This document shows, piece after piece, positions 57,341 through 64,000 of a DNA stretch of 64,000 nucleotides. A model generated the notes under the pieces. The model worked only from the letters and a program-made list of their open reading frames with translations, was not told the origin of the DNA and ran no database searches. Source of the stretch: Oscillospiraceae bacterium (GTDB lineage Bacteria > Bacillota > Clostridia > Oscillospirales > Oscillospiraceae). A program made the position numbers and the translations under genes. Location of the stretch: contig SVMD01000001.1 in assembly GCA_015067615.1 (NCBI GenBank), positions 124,787 through 188,786 of the forward strand, written 5' to 3'. Within the stretch, counting starts at the first letter, position 1, and the number at the start of each line of letters is the position of its first letter.

Positions 57341-58111
57341 TTAGAACCGCAGGGACAGGCAGGACAGGCCGCCGTCCAGCTTCCGGTATTCGGAGGTGTC
57401 CACCAGAATCACAGGATAACCGGCATTTCTGACGGCTGCTTCCACAGCGGGGAAGCCCATGGGCACGATGACGGTGCCGTTGACCCAGATGCAGTTGGCG
57501 GCGTAGGCCTCCTCCTCGGGGATCTCGATCCGGTTGTACTTGGCGAAGTCGGGCTTCTCCACGAACTCGCCGGAGACCAGCATGTTGTTGTTTTCCAGAT
57601 AGTTGACGCCGGTCTTCAGATGCAGCACTTCACTCAGGGGTACTTCGCTGCCGGTGAGGCCGTGCTTGTTGAGAATTTCGATGAACTGACGGATGCCCTC
57701 CTCATTGGTCCGGGCGGAGCGGCCCACGTAGAAGTGATCGCCCACCATCATCACGTCGCCGCCCTCCAGGGTGCCGGGGGCTTTGATATATTCGATCTTG
57801 TCCTCGGGGAAGAACTCCCGGATGGCGCCGATGATCTCGTCCTTCTCGCCGTTGCGGCTTTCGGCGCCGGGGTTGGTGATGATGGCGCACTTACGGGTGA
57901 TGACGGCGGGGTCCTCCACGAAGCAGGAGTCGGGGTAGCGCTCATCGGCGGGCAGGACGGTGACATTGACACCGCACTTCTTCAGGGCCTCGATGTAGGT
58001 GTCGTGCTGCTGCAGGGCTTTTTCATAGTCGGGCTTGCCCAGCTGGGGATTGGAGGTGATGCCCTCCACCATGGCGCGGCAGGGGCGCCGCACAATTACA
58101 TTCTGAAACAT
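57341..58111 (-). CDS. Dimethylargininase/amidinotransferase-superfamily hydrolase
   Basis: A 256-residue guanidino-group-modifying enzyme (DDAH/arginine deiminase superfamily). Segments are PDSCFVEDPAVI, the GTLEGGDVMMVGDHFYVGRS core with the substrate and catalytic residues, and the final catalytic cysteine in GGLSCLSLRF (about residue 250). It hydrolyses a substituted arginine to citrulline, as DDAHs do; substrate inferred. Start 58111 follows AGAAAGAAGG and a good promoter; a longer frame from 58192 is not needed. Role in amino acid catabolism is likely. Confidence 0.9.
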   Translation of the reverse strand: MFQNVIVRRPCRAMVEGITSNPQLGKPDYEKALQQHDTYIEALKKCGVNVTVLPADERYPDSCFVEDPAVITRKCAIITNPGAESRNGEKDEIIGAIREFFPEDKIEYIKAPGTLEGGDVMMVGDHFYVGRSARTNEEGIRQFIEILNKHGLTGSEVPLSEVLHLKTGVNYLENNNMLVSGEFVEKPDFAKYNRIEIPEEEAYAANCIWVNGTVIVPMGFPAVEAAVRNAGYPVILVDTSEYRKLDGGLSCLSLRF

Positions 58112-58163
58112 AAAAAATCCTTCTTTCTTTCCTGTTTTCCATGGGAATGGTATATTTATCCAG

Positions 58164-58192
58164 ATTATACTCTCCCCGGGACCATAAGTCAA
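58164..58192 (-). promoter_or_regulatory. Promoter of the DDAH-like gene
   Basis: Minus-strand TTGACT (58187-58192) and TATAAT (58164-58169), spacer 17 bases. Confidence 0.8.
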
Positions 58193-58215
58193 GGTAATCG
58201 GGCAGGATTGTCCAC

Positions 58216-58244
58216 TTGCCGGGCGGGAAGAAATGTGCTATACT
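58216..58244 (+). promoter_or_regulatory. Promoter of the VanY-like gene
   Basis: TTGCCG (58216-58221) and TATACT (58239-58244), spacer 17 bases; divergent to the DDAH promoter 25 bases away. Confidence 0.75.
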
Positions 58245-58273
58245 AAACAAAATATGACTCTGGAGGCAAAACT

Positions 58274-59734
58274 GTGAGAAAACTCGTGAAATTTCTGCTT
58301 GTGGTCCTGCTGGTCCTGGTTCTGGTGCTGGCGGCCATGATCCTGATCCCTAAGTATCTGCTGGGGATCGATATTTTTGACCTCAGCGGCTGGCATACCG
58401 ATGACGCCGGACAGCTGCAGTATCTGGACACCCGGGGCAGGCCCATCACCGGCTGGCAAACCATCGACGGAAAATGGTACTATTTTGATCCCCAGGACGG
58501 CGCCATGACCACTGGCTGGGCCCAGGTGGACGGACAGTATTACTATCTGGATGAAGCGGGTACCCGCCGCAGCGGCTGGCTGAAGCTGGCCGACGGCAGA
58601 TACTACCTGGACCCCGCCACCGGCGCGGCGGTGACCGGCTGGACGGAGCTGGAGGGGGAGACCTTCTATCTGTCCGAACAGGGCAAGGTCTGCACCGGAC
58701 TGACGGAGATCGGCGGCAAGACCTATCTGCTGGATGCCCAGGGCAAGCGGGGCACCGGCTGGGCGGAATTTGACGGCAAGCGCTACTTCCTGGATGAAAA
58801 CAGCGTCATCACCACCGGCTGGGTGGACACGGAATTTGGCAGCAGCTATTTCCTGTCCGACGGCAGCCTGGGCACCGGCTGGACGGACACCGATCAGGGC
58901 CGGTACTACCTGACAGAAAACGGCACCATCGGCTCCGGCTGGCTGGAAACAGCTGAGGGCTGGCTGTATCTGGATGAGACCGGCCTTCCCGGCACCGGCC
59001 TGGTGGATACCCCCCAGGGCAGAGCCTACTTAAATGAATCCGGCATCGCCCAGACCGGCTGGATGGAGCTGGATGGGGATACATATTACTTCCGGGAAAA
59101 CGGCATCGCCGCCATCGGCAAGATGATCATCGATGACCAGACCCACTATTTCTCCTCCAAGGGCAAAGAGGTGGTCCTGGTCAATATGTGGAACCCCCTG
59201 CCGGAGGATTACGAGGTGGAGCTGGTGGCCTACGGCAACAACAAGATCGCTGCGGAGGCCTACGACGATCTGGTTGACATGGTGAATCAGATCAAGGGCC
59301 TGGGCTACTACAAGGTCACCTCCATCCACCGCAGCAAGGCTACCCAGCAGGTGATCTGGGACCGTTACTACAATGGCTTCCGGGCTGTTGGCTACAGTAA
59401 GGAGGAGTCCGAACGGCTCACGGCCGAGAAGGTGGCCGTTCCCGGCACCAGCGAGCATCACACCGCCTACGCTGTGGATATCGACGGTGTCAAGCCCGTC
59501 CACAACTGGCTGGCGGAACACAGCTGGGAGCATGGCTTCATCGTCCGGTTCCCGGAGGGCACCACCGAGATCACCGGCATCGTCTACGAGCCCTGGCACT
59601 TCCGCTATGTGGGCAAGGAGCTGGCCAAGGAGATCTTTGAGCTGGGCGTCACCCTGGAAGAGTATATGGATATGCTGACCGAGCAGGCCGGAAACGGCAC
59701 CGGCACCGCATCCAATCCCGAGATTTTCGGATAA
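58274..59734 (+). CDS. Cell-wall-binding VanY-type D,D-carboxypeptidase
   Basis: A 486-residue protein with a GTG start after GGAGGC. An N-terminal anchor (residues 5-27) is followed by about eleven aromatic wall-binding repeats of about 20 residues (GW-x-DG-xYY-D pattern, about 40-300). The C-terminal M15B peptidase (about 325-465) has PGTSEHHTAYAVDID with the HxxxxxxD zinc site near residue 390 and EPWHFRYVG near 440. It should trim D-Ala from peptidoglycan stems outside the cell. The choline/aromatic-type repeats attach it to wall polymers. Confidence 0.92.
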   Translation: MRKLVKFLLVVLLVLVLVLAAMILIPKYLLGIDIFDLSGWHTDDAGQLQYLDTRGRPITGWQTIDGKWYYFDPQDGAMTTGWAQVDGQYYYLDEAGTRRSGWLKLADGRYYLDPATGAAVTGWTELEGETFYLSEQGKVCTGLTEIGGKTYLLDAQGKRGTGWAEFDGKRYFLDENSVITTGWVDTEFGSSYFLSDGSLGTGWTDTDQGRYYLTENGTIGSGWLETAEGWLYLDETGLPGTGLVDTPQGRAYLNESGIAQTGWMELDGDTYYFRENGIAAIGKMIIDDQTHYFSSKGKEVVLVNMWNPLPEDYEVELVAYGNNKIAAEAYDDLVDMVNQIKGLGYYKVTSIHRSKATQQVIWDRYYNGFRAVGYSKEESERLTAEKVAVPGTSEHHTAYAVDIDGVKPVHNWLAEHSWEHGFIVRFPEGTTEITGIVYEPWHFRYVGKELAKEIFELGVTLEEYMDMLTEQAGNGTGTASNPEIFG

Positions 59735-59739
59735 GGTAT

Positions 59740-59768
59740 AACCGCCCGGCAAACGCCGGGCGGTTTTC
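59740..59768 (+). terminator. Terminator after the VanY-like gene
   Basis: Stem AACCGCCCGGC/GCCGGGCGGTT, then TTCTG. Confidence 0.87.
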
Positions 59769-59780
59769 TGCTGATATGGT

Positions 59781-59960
59781 AAATTATCGTTTAGCGTAAT
59801 ACCTTCCCCCTGGGGGGAAGGTGCCCCGAAGGGGCGGATGAGGGGACAGCAGCAGAAAAACCGTTGCATTTCCAGTCATCGCAGGGTAGTCCCCTCATCA
59901 GTCACCGCTTGCGCGGTGCCAGCTTCCCCCCAGGGGGAAGCTCTTGTAAACGCTAATTTA
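59781..59960. repeat. Dispersed repeat, core type A, inverted
   Basis: Ends AAATTATCGTTTA (59781-59793) and TAAACGCTAATTTA (one mismatch, 59947-59960). Core nearly the same as the copy at 53560. A weak promoter region for the GH3 gene lies between 59961 and 60102. Confidence 0.92.
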
Positions 59961-60102
59961 CCGCAATACAGCACTTTCATCAAAATTATCCTCCGGATTT
60001 CTTGAGAATTGCCGAATGGAAAATTACTCCAAAATATGGCATAATTACTTTGTATAAGTCCTCTTGCGGAGGACGTGATTCTTAGAAAGTGGAGGAATCC
60101 CA

Positions 60103-62340
60103 ATGGCAATCAAAGCATCCGACAATTTTAAGGTCTACCACAATCCCAATGGACCCAAAATCAGCACTCTGAACCGCCCCATCATCGAGGCCGACGGCCT
60201 GTATTTCAAGGACATCGACGGCACCGGCACCGTGTCCCCCGTCAACGACTGGCGCCTGAGCCCTGCTGAGCGTGCTGCCGCCTACGTCAAGCTGATGACC
60301 GTGGACGAGAAGATCGGCCAGCTGTTCATCTCCGACTGGCGCATGGGCCCCAAGTACCCCTCCGCCCGCTTAAAGGGCCATGTGGCCGTGGCCGATGAGT
60401 CCGGCTGCGTGGACGAGGCTGAAGTGAACCAGAAGACCATCTTCGGCGAGCAGAAGCTTCCCGGCACCACCACCCTGATCAAGGAGTGGTTCGCCCGCCA
60501 CACCATTCTCCGTGAGAACGCCCAGCCCGACGACCTGGCTGACTACCTGAACCAGCTCCAGGCCATCGCCGAGGAGTGCGAGCGCTTCGTGCCTGTCCAG
60601 GCTGCCTCCAACTCCCGGAACGAAAACGGCGAGATCGTCTTCGGCATGAACGACGCCGGCGGCGTGTTCCCCACCTGGCCCGGCACCCTGGGCATCGCAG
60701 CCGCCGTCAAGGGCAGCGGCATTGAAGTGGCCGACAAGTGGGCCGAGGCTACCAGAGAGAGCTGGGAGGCCTGCAACCTGCGCAAGGGCTATATGTACAT
60801 GGTGGACTGCATGTCTGACCCCCGCTGGCAGCGCTCCTACGGCACCTTCGGCGAGGATCCTGCTCTGATCTGTGAGATTGCCGAGCACATCATTCCCAGA
60901 ATCCAGGGCTCCGAGAACGGCGTCACCCAGAGCGGCGTTGCCGTCACCACCAAGCACTTCCCCGGCGGCGGTCCCCGTGAGAACGGCTTTGACCCCCACT
61001 ACGCCGCAGGCCAGTGGAACGTCTACGCCACCCCCGGCTCCCTGCAGAAGTACCATATGCCCGGCTTCAAGTCCGCGGTTGCCAAGAACACCTCCTCCAT
61101 TATGCCCTACTACTCCAAGCCCGCCGCTGCCAAGTCCTCTGTCCAGCAGGACTGCCAGGGCAACGACGTCCGCTTCGATCCCTACGGCTTCGCCTACAAC
61201 CGGGTATTTATCCATGACATCCTGCGGGGTCAGATGGGCTTCAAGGGCTACATCAACTCCGACACCGGCATCGTCCACAACATGAAGTGGGGCGTGGAAA
61301 TGCTGGACGAGCCTGAGCGCATCGGCTTCGCCGTCCGCAACTCCGGTGTGGATGTGATTTCCGGCCTGTATGACAATGCCTACGGCCGTGAAAGCTATGA
61401 CCGTGCCACCAATGGCTACTACGAGACCCACCAGCTGCCCGAGGGCTTCACCCCTGATATGGTTACCCTGAATGACGAGGCCATCGACCGTGCTGTCACC
61501 CGAACCCTGACCGAGATGTTCACCCTGGGCATGTTCGAGGATACCTACCGTGACGCCAAGGCCGCCAAGGAGACCGTCAAGGGCTCTAAGTACTGGGCGG
61601 ATGCCGAGCTGGCCCACCGCCAGAGCGTGGTCCTGCTGAAGAACGACGGCACACTGCCCCTGAACGCTGCCGGCAAGAAGGTCTATGTGGAGGCCTTCAA
61701 GAAGGATCCCAAGCAGGGCGAGCTGGCTACCGCAGCTCTGCGGGAAATGGTTGCCCAGGACGCAACCCTGGTGGATGACTACAACGAGGCTGACGTTGCC
61801 ATTTTGTTCGTGAACCCCTCCTCCGGCGACTACTTCACCGCTACCGCCGGTTATCTGGAGCTGGACATCTGCGAGGGCAAGGAAGTTCCCAACGTGGACG
61901 ACAACTGCCGTCCCATGAAGGAGACCCACCTGGAGACCACTCTGACCGGCGTTCAGAAGATTGCCGACATCGCCGCTGCCATCCACGCCAAGGGCGGCAA
62001 GGTCATCTCCAATATCAACTTCCCCCTGGCCTGGCTGGTTGGCAACGTGGAGCGCAATGTGGACGCACTGCTGGCCGGTTTCGAGACCTACCCCGCAGCC
62101 ACTCTGGACGTGATCTTCGGCCGTTACAACCCCACCGGCAAGTTGCCCATCACCCTGCCCAAGGGCGACGAGGTCCTGGCTGTCAACGAAAACGGCGTCT
62201 GCATCTCCCCCAACGACGTTCCCGGCTTCGACAAGGACCAGTATATGCCCGAGTCCCTCAAGGACGAGAACGGCAAGGCCTACGCTTATCGTGATGCCAA
62301 CGGTAATTACTATGAGCTGAACTTCGGCCTGAGCTTCTAA
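60103..62340 (+). CDS. Glycoside hydrolase family 3 protein
   Basis: A 745-residue GH3 enzyme. The N-terminal barrel (about 60-420) has KLMTVDEKIGQLFISDWRMG, the KHFPGGGPRENGFDPH substrate site and a GYINSDTGIVHNMKWGVEML region carrying the nucleophile aspartate; NSDTG replaces the commoner SDW. The C-terminal alpha-beta sandwich (about 480-745) has SVVLLKNDGTLPLNA with the usual acid/base region. Codon bias is extreme, so it is probably highly expressed. Start ATG at 60103. Substrate not predicted. Confidence 0.88.
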   Translation: MAIKASDNFKVYHNPNGPKISTLNRPIIEADGLYFKDIDGTGTVSPVNDWRLSPAERAAAYVKLMTVDEKIGQLFISDWRMGPKYPSARLKGHVAVADESGCVDEAEVNQKTIFGEQKLPGTTTLIKEWFARHTILRENAQPDDLADYLNQLQAIAEECERFVPVQAASNSRNENGEIVFGMNDAGGVFPTWPGTLGIAAAVKGSGIEVADKWAEATRESWEACNLRKGYMYMVDCMSDPRWQRSYGTFGEDPALICEIAEHIIPRIQGSENGVTQSGVAVTTKHFPGGGPRENGFDPHYAAGQWNVYATPGSLQKYHMPGFKSAVAKNTSSIMPYYSKPAAAKSSVQQDCQGNDVRFDPYGFAYNRVFIHDILRGQMGFKGYINSDTGIVHNMKWGVEMLDEPERIGFAVRNSGVDVISGLYDNAYGRESYDRATNGYYETHQLPEGFTPDMVTLNDEAIDRAVTRTLTEMFTLGMFEDTYRDAKAAKETVKGSKYWADAELAHRQSVVLLKNDGTLPLNAAGKKVYVEAFKKDPKQGELATAALREMVAQDATLVDDYNEADVAILFVNPSSGDYFTATAGYLELDICEGKEVPNVDDNCRPMKETHLETTLTGVQKIADIAAAIHAKGGKVISNINFPLAWLVGNVERNVDALLAGFETYPAATLDVIFGRYNPTGKLPITLPKGDEVLAVNENGVCISPNDVPGFDKDQYMPESLKDENGKAYAYRDANGNYYELNFGLSF

Positions 62341-62341
62341 G

Positions 62342-63016
62342 ATGGCAATTACCCTTTACAACCAGAACACCCCCCGGATCCGGGGGGTGCTCTTTGATAT
62401 GGACGGCCTGGTGCTGGACACGGAAAAGCTCTATACCCGGTTCTGGATGGAGGCCTGCCGTTTTTACGGCTTCCCTATGACCCGTGACCAGGCCCTGAAA
62501 ATGCGTGCTGCCAACGCAAGACTCAGCGAGGAGAACCTCCGCAGCTTCTTTGGTCCTACGGTGGATTACAAAAAGTGCCGAGCCAAGCGCATTGAGCTGA
62601 TGGATGCATTCATTGAAGAAAACGGCGTGGAAACGAAGCCGGGCATTTTCGAGCTTCTGGATGCCCTGGACACAAAGGGGATCCCTGCCGCCATCACCTC
62701 CTCGGCACCGAAAGAGCGGATCGAAAAGCATCTGGCGTCGGTGAATCTGAAGCACCGGTTCGCCGCCATTTGCAGCGGTCATGAGGTGCCCCACGGCAAA
62801 CCTGCCCCCGACATCTACCTCCACGGCGCTGCGTCCCTGGGCCTTCCACCGGAAAGCTGTCTTGCCCTGGAGGATGCCCCTACCGGCATTTTGGCGGCAC
62901 ACCGGGCAGGCTGCGTGACGGTGATGGTTCCTGACCTGGACCAGCCGGATGAACGCACCCAAAAGCTGCTCCATGCCAGAGCCGACAGTCTGCTGGATGT
63001 GATAAAACTGCTGTAA
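62342..63016 (+). CDS. HAD-family phosphatase (beta-phosphoglucomutase-like)
   Basis: A 224-residue HAD hydrolase. Motif I is FDMDGLVLDTE (D19, D21), motif II is ITSSAPK and motif III includes GKPAPDIYLHGA, then ALEDAPTGILAAHRAG. The C1-type helical cap lies between motifs I and II. Typical of broad-specificity sugar phosphatases or beta-phosphoglucomutase. It starts 2 bases after the GH3 stop, so the two are co-transcribed, perhaps handling a GH3-released sugar phosphate; this is inferred. Confidence 0.9.
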   Translation: MAITLYNQNTPRIRGVLFDMDGLVLDTEKLYTRFWMEACRFYGFPMTRDQALKMRAANARLSEENLRSFFGPTVDYKKCRAKRIELMDAFIEENGVETKPGIFELLDALDTKGIPAAITSSAPKERIEKHLASVNLKHRFAAICSGHEVPHGKPAPDIYLHGAASLGLPPESCLALEDAPTGILAAHRAGCVTVMVPDLDQPDERTQKLLHARADSLLDVIKLL

Positions 63017-63036
63017 CCAAAATTGGAATCGTTTTA

Positions 63037-63066
63037 TTCATAATTTAGTCGTTTTTTGTTTATAAT
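63037..63066 (+). promoter_or_regulatory. Promoter of the small RNA candidate
   Basis: TTCATA (63037-63042) and consensus TATAAT (63061-63066), spacer 18 bases, 21 bases after the HAD gene stop. Confidence 0.6.
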
Positions 63067-63072
63067 CTTGTT

Positions 63073-63223
63073 AAGTGGTATTCAAAAAGTCCCGTTAAGA
63101 TGAAACCATAAAGGATGCGGAAGCCGTGAGCCGCATTCCTGCGTAGATCCTCTTTTCTACCTCTCTTCTTTCCAAAAATCCCTGAGCGAGAAACCCCGGT
63201 ATCGATAGATACCGGGGTTTTTC
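63073..63223 (+). ncRNA. Candidate small non-coding RNA upstream of punA
   Basis: A consensus-like promoter followed by about 150 bases and a strong terminator (AAACCCCGGTAT/ATACCGGGGTTT then TTCC, 63191-63223), with no open frame. Inside is a hairpin AGGATGCGG...CCGCATTCCT (63112-63142). I recognise no known RNA family. It may be an sRNA, or a leader with an attenuator for punA, though a repeat separates it from that gene. With the repeat below it accounts for the gap 63017-63511. Confidence 0.5.
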
Positions 63224-63253
63224 CTTGTCTTTGGGCTCTGTGTATGGTAAAAT

Positions 63254-63494
63254 AAATTATCGTTTACAATAGCTTCCCCCTGGGGGGAAGCTGGCACCGC
63301 GTAAGCGGTGACTGATGAGGGGAACACCCTGCGATGACCGGAAATGTAACGTTTTTCCTACTGCGGTCCCCTCATCCATTTGTTGTGGTGCGCTTGCCAC
63401 CGGCAAGCGATTGATTTTGATTCGCTGCGCGGAGCACCACCCTTCGGGGGCACCTTCCCCCCAGGGGGAAGGTATTACGCTAAACGATAATTTA
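63254..63494. repeat. Dispersed repeat, long core type A
   Basis: Ends AAATTATCGTTTA (63254-63266) and TAAACGATAATTTA (63481-63494). Same 60-base palindromic insert as the copy at 19170. Confidence 0.92.
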
Positions 63495-63511
63495 TCTCAG
63501 GAGGAATCTTT

Positions 63512-64000
63512 ATGAACATCATGGAAAAGATCACCGCCGCTGCGGAATATATTCTCTCCAAAACCCAGCTGCGTCCCACCATCGGACTGGTGCTGGGCAG
63601 CGGACTGGGCGATTTTGCCGACACACTGGAGGACGCTGTGCGGATTCCCTATGGTGAGATCCCTTATTTCCCCATCTCCACCGCCCCGGGCCATGCGGGC
63701 AATCTGGTCATCGGCAAACGCTGCGGCCAGGTGGTGGCGGCGCTCCAGGGCCGCTTCCACTACTACGAGGGCCACTCCATGCAGACGCTCACCATGCCCA
63801 TCCGGGTCATGGCGAAGCTGGGCGTTAAAAATCTGGTGCTGACCAACGCCGCCGGAGGTGCCAATGCAAGCTATAACCCCGGCACCCTGATGCTGATTTC
63901 CGATCACATTAACTATTCCTTCGACAATCCCCTCATCGGCGCCAATCTGGAGGAGTTCGGCCCCCGCTTCCCGGACGTTTCCGACCTGTACAGCAGGGAA
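63512..64000 (+). CDS. punA: Purine nucleoside phosphorylase (3' end outside window)
   Basis: An open frame of 163 codons running off the window, with start at 63512 behind AGGAGG. It shows the trimeric purine nucleoside phosphorylase (PNP-II) pattern: PTIGLVLGSGLGDFADTL with the phosphate loop, PGHAGNLVIG, the MQGRFHYYEG-like ALQGRFHYYEGHSMQTLTMP, LTNAAGGANASYNPGTLMLI and SDHINYSFDNPLIG. It cleaves purine nucleosides to base and ribose-1-phosphate. About half the protein is visible (family about 270). Confidence 0.95.
   Translation, partial: MNIMEKITAAAEYILSKTQLRPTIGLVLGSGLGDFADTLEDAVRIPYGEIPYFPISTAPGHAGNLVIGKRCGQVVAALQGRFHYYEGHSMQTLTMPIRVMAKLGVKNLVLTNAAGGANASYNPGTLMLISDHINYSFDNPLIGANLEEFGPRFPDVSDLYSRE

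Noticed and set aside
63070-63223. Purine riboswitch for punA
   Set aside because: The conserved purine-riboswitch blocks are absent and a repeat follows, so I report only a candidate RNA.
1-64000. CRISPR arrays, tRNA or rRNA genes
   Set aside because: No regularly spaced direct repeats and no tRNA-like T-loop or rRNA segments were recognised by eye. A dedicated search was not possible.

Overview
The window is a GC-rich bacterial chromosome segment. Codon usage, strong GGAGG ribosome binding sites and gene content (ethanolamine microcompartment, THF riboswitch, NifS/NifU/Rrf2 cluster, Rqc2-type NFACT protein, flavodiiron protein) point to an anaerobic Firmicute, most likely a gut member of the Clostridia/Oscillospirales. 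No rRNA, tRNA or CRISPR array was recognised, so the placement rests on protein content only.

Layout. 1-312 is the start of a MarR-type regulator on the minus strand. 614-11362 is an ethanolamine utilisation (eut) locus: alcohol dehydrogenase, EutA, PduL, a small Eut-associated protein, EutN, EutE, EutH, EutB, EutC, EutL, EutM and EutT. Three copies of a dispersed repeat interrupt it. 11474-15835 holds a dicarboxylate/amino acid:cation symporter, a YdcF-like membrane protein, an M42 peptidase and two small membrane proteins that share a C-terminal motif. 15931-26227 (minus strand) is housekeeping: a zinc-ribbon protein, ruvCAB with two extra small genes, a folate ECF transporter S component behind a THF riboswitch, RqcH, MnmG, a nitroreductase and TrmB. 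26391-35748 has a glucose-6-phosphate-isomerase-like protein without catalytic residues, a small P-loop protein, a MarR-controlled pair of exporter ABC half-transporters, and a GntR(YtrA)-ABC-permease operon. 36095-42920 is a phage head-gene cassette (terminase, portal, protease, capsid, connectors) with no tail, lysis or integration genes. 43085-46149 has an HTH protein with a 15-residue repeat array, then nifS-nifU-rrf2 under a promoter with two matched operators. 46405-53506 carries a membrane protein, an XRE-TPR regulator, CapA-like protein, alanine racemase, an MFS transporter and a GlpQ-like phosphodiesterase. 53794-64000 carries a flavodiiron protein, a HerA-like ATPase, a DDAH-like hydrolase, a wall-anchored VanY-like carboxypeptidase, a GH3 glycosidase, a HAD phosphatase, a possible small RNA, and the start of purine nucleoside phosphorylase.

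The most striking large-scale pattern is a dispersed repeat family: thirteen elements of 167-241 bp, all bounded by the same 13-bp inverted ends (AAATTATCGTTTA / TAAACGATAATTT) but carrying at least five unrelated, hairpin-rich cores. Four copies have an end that overlaps or supplies the stop codon of the neighbouring gene, and three sit inside the eut locus.

How the genes work together. EutH imports ethanolamine, EutBC (reactivated by EutA, with adenosylcobalamin made by EutT) splits it into acetaldehyde and ammonia, EutE makes acetyl-CoA, PduL makes acetyl phosphate, and the alcohol dehydrogenase recycles NADH. EutL, EutM and EutN form the shell. NifS, NifU and an IscR-like Rrf2 protein make a self-regulated iron-sulfur unit.
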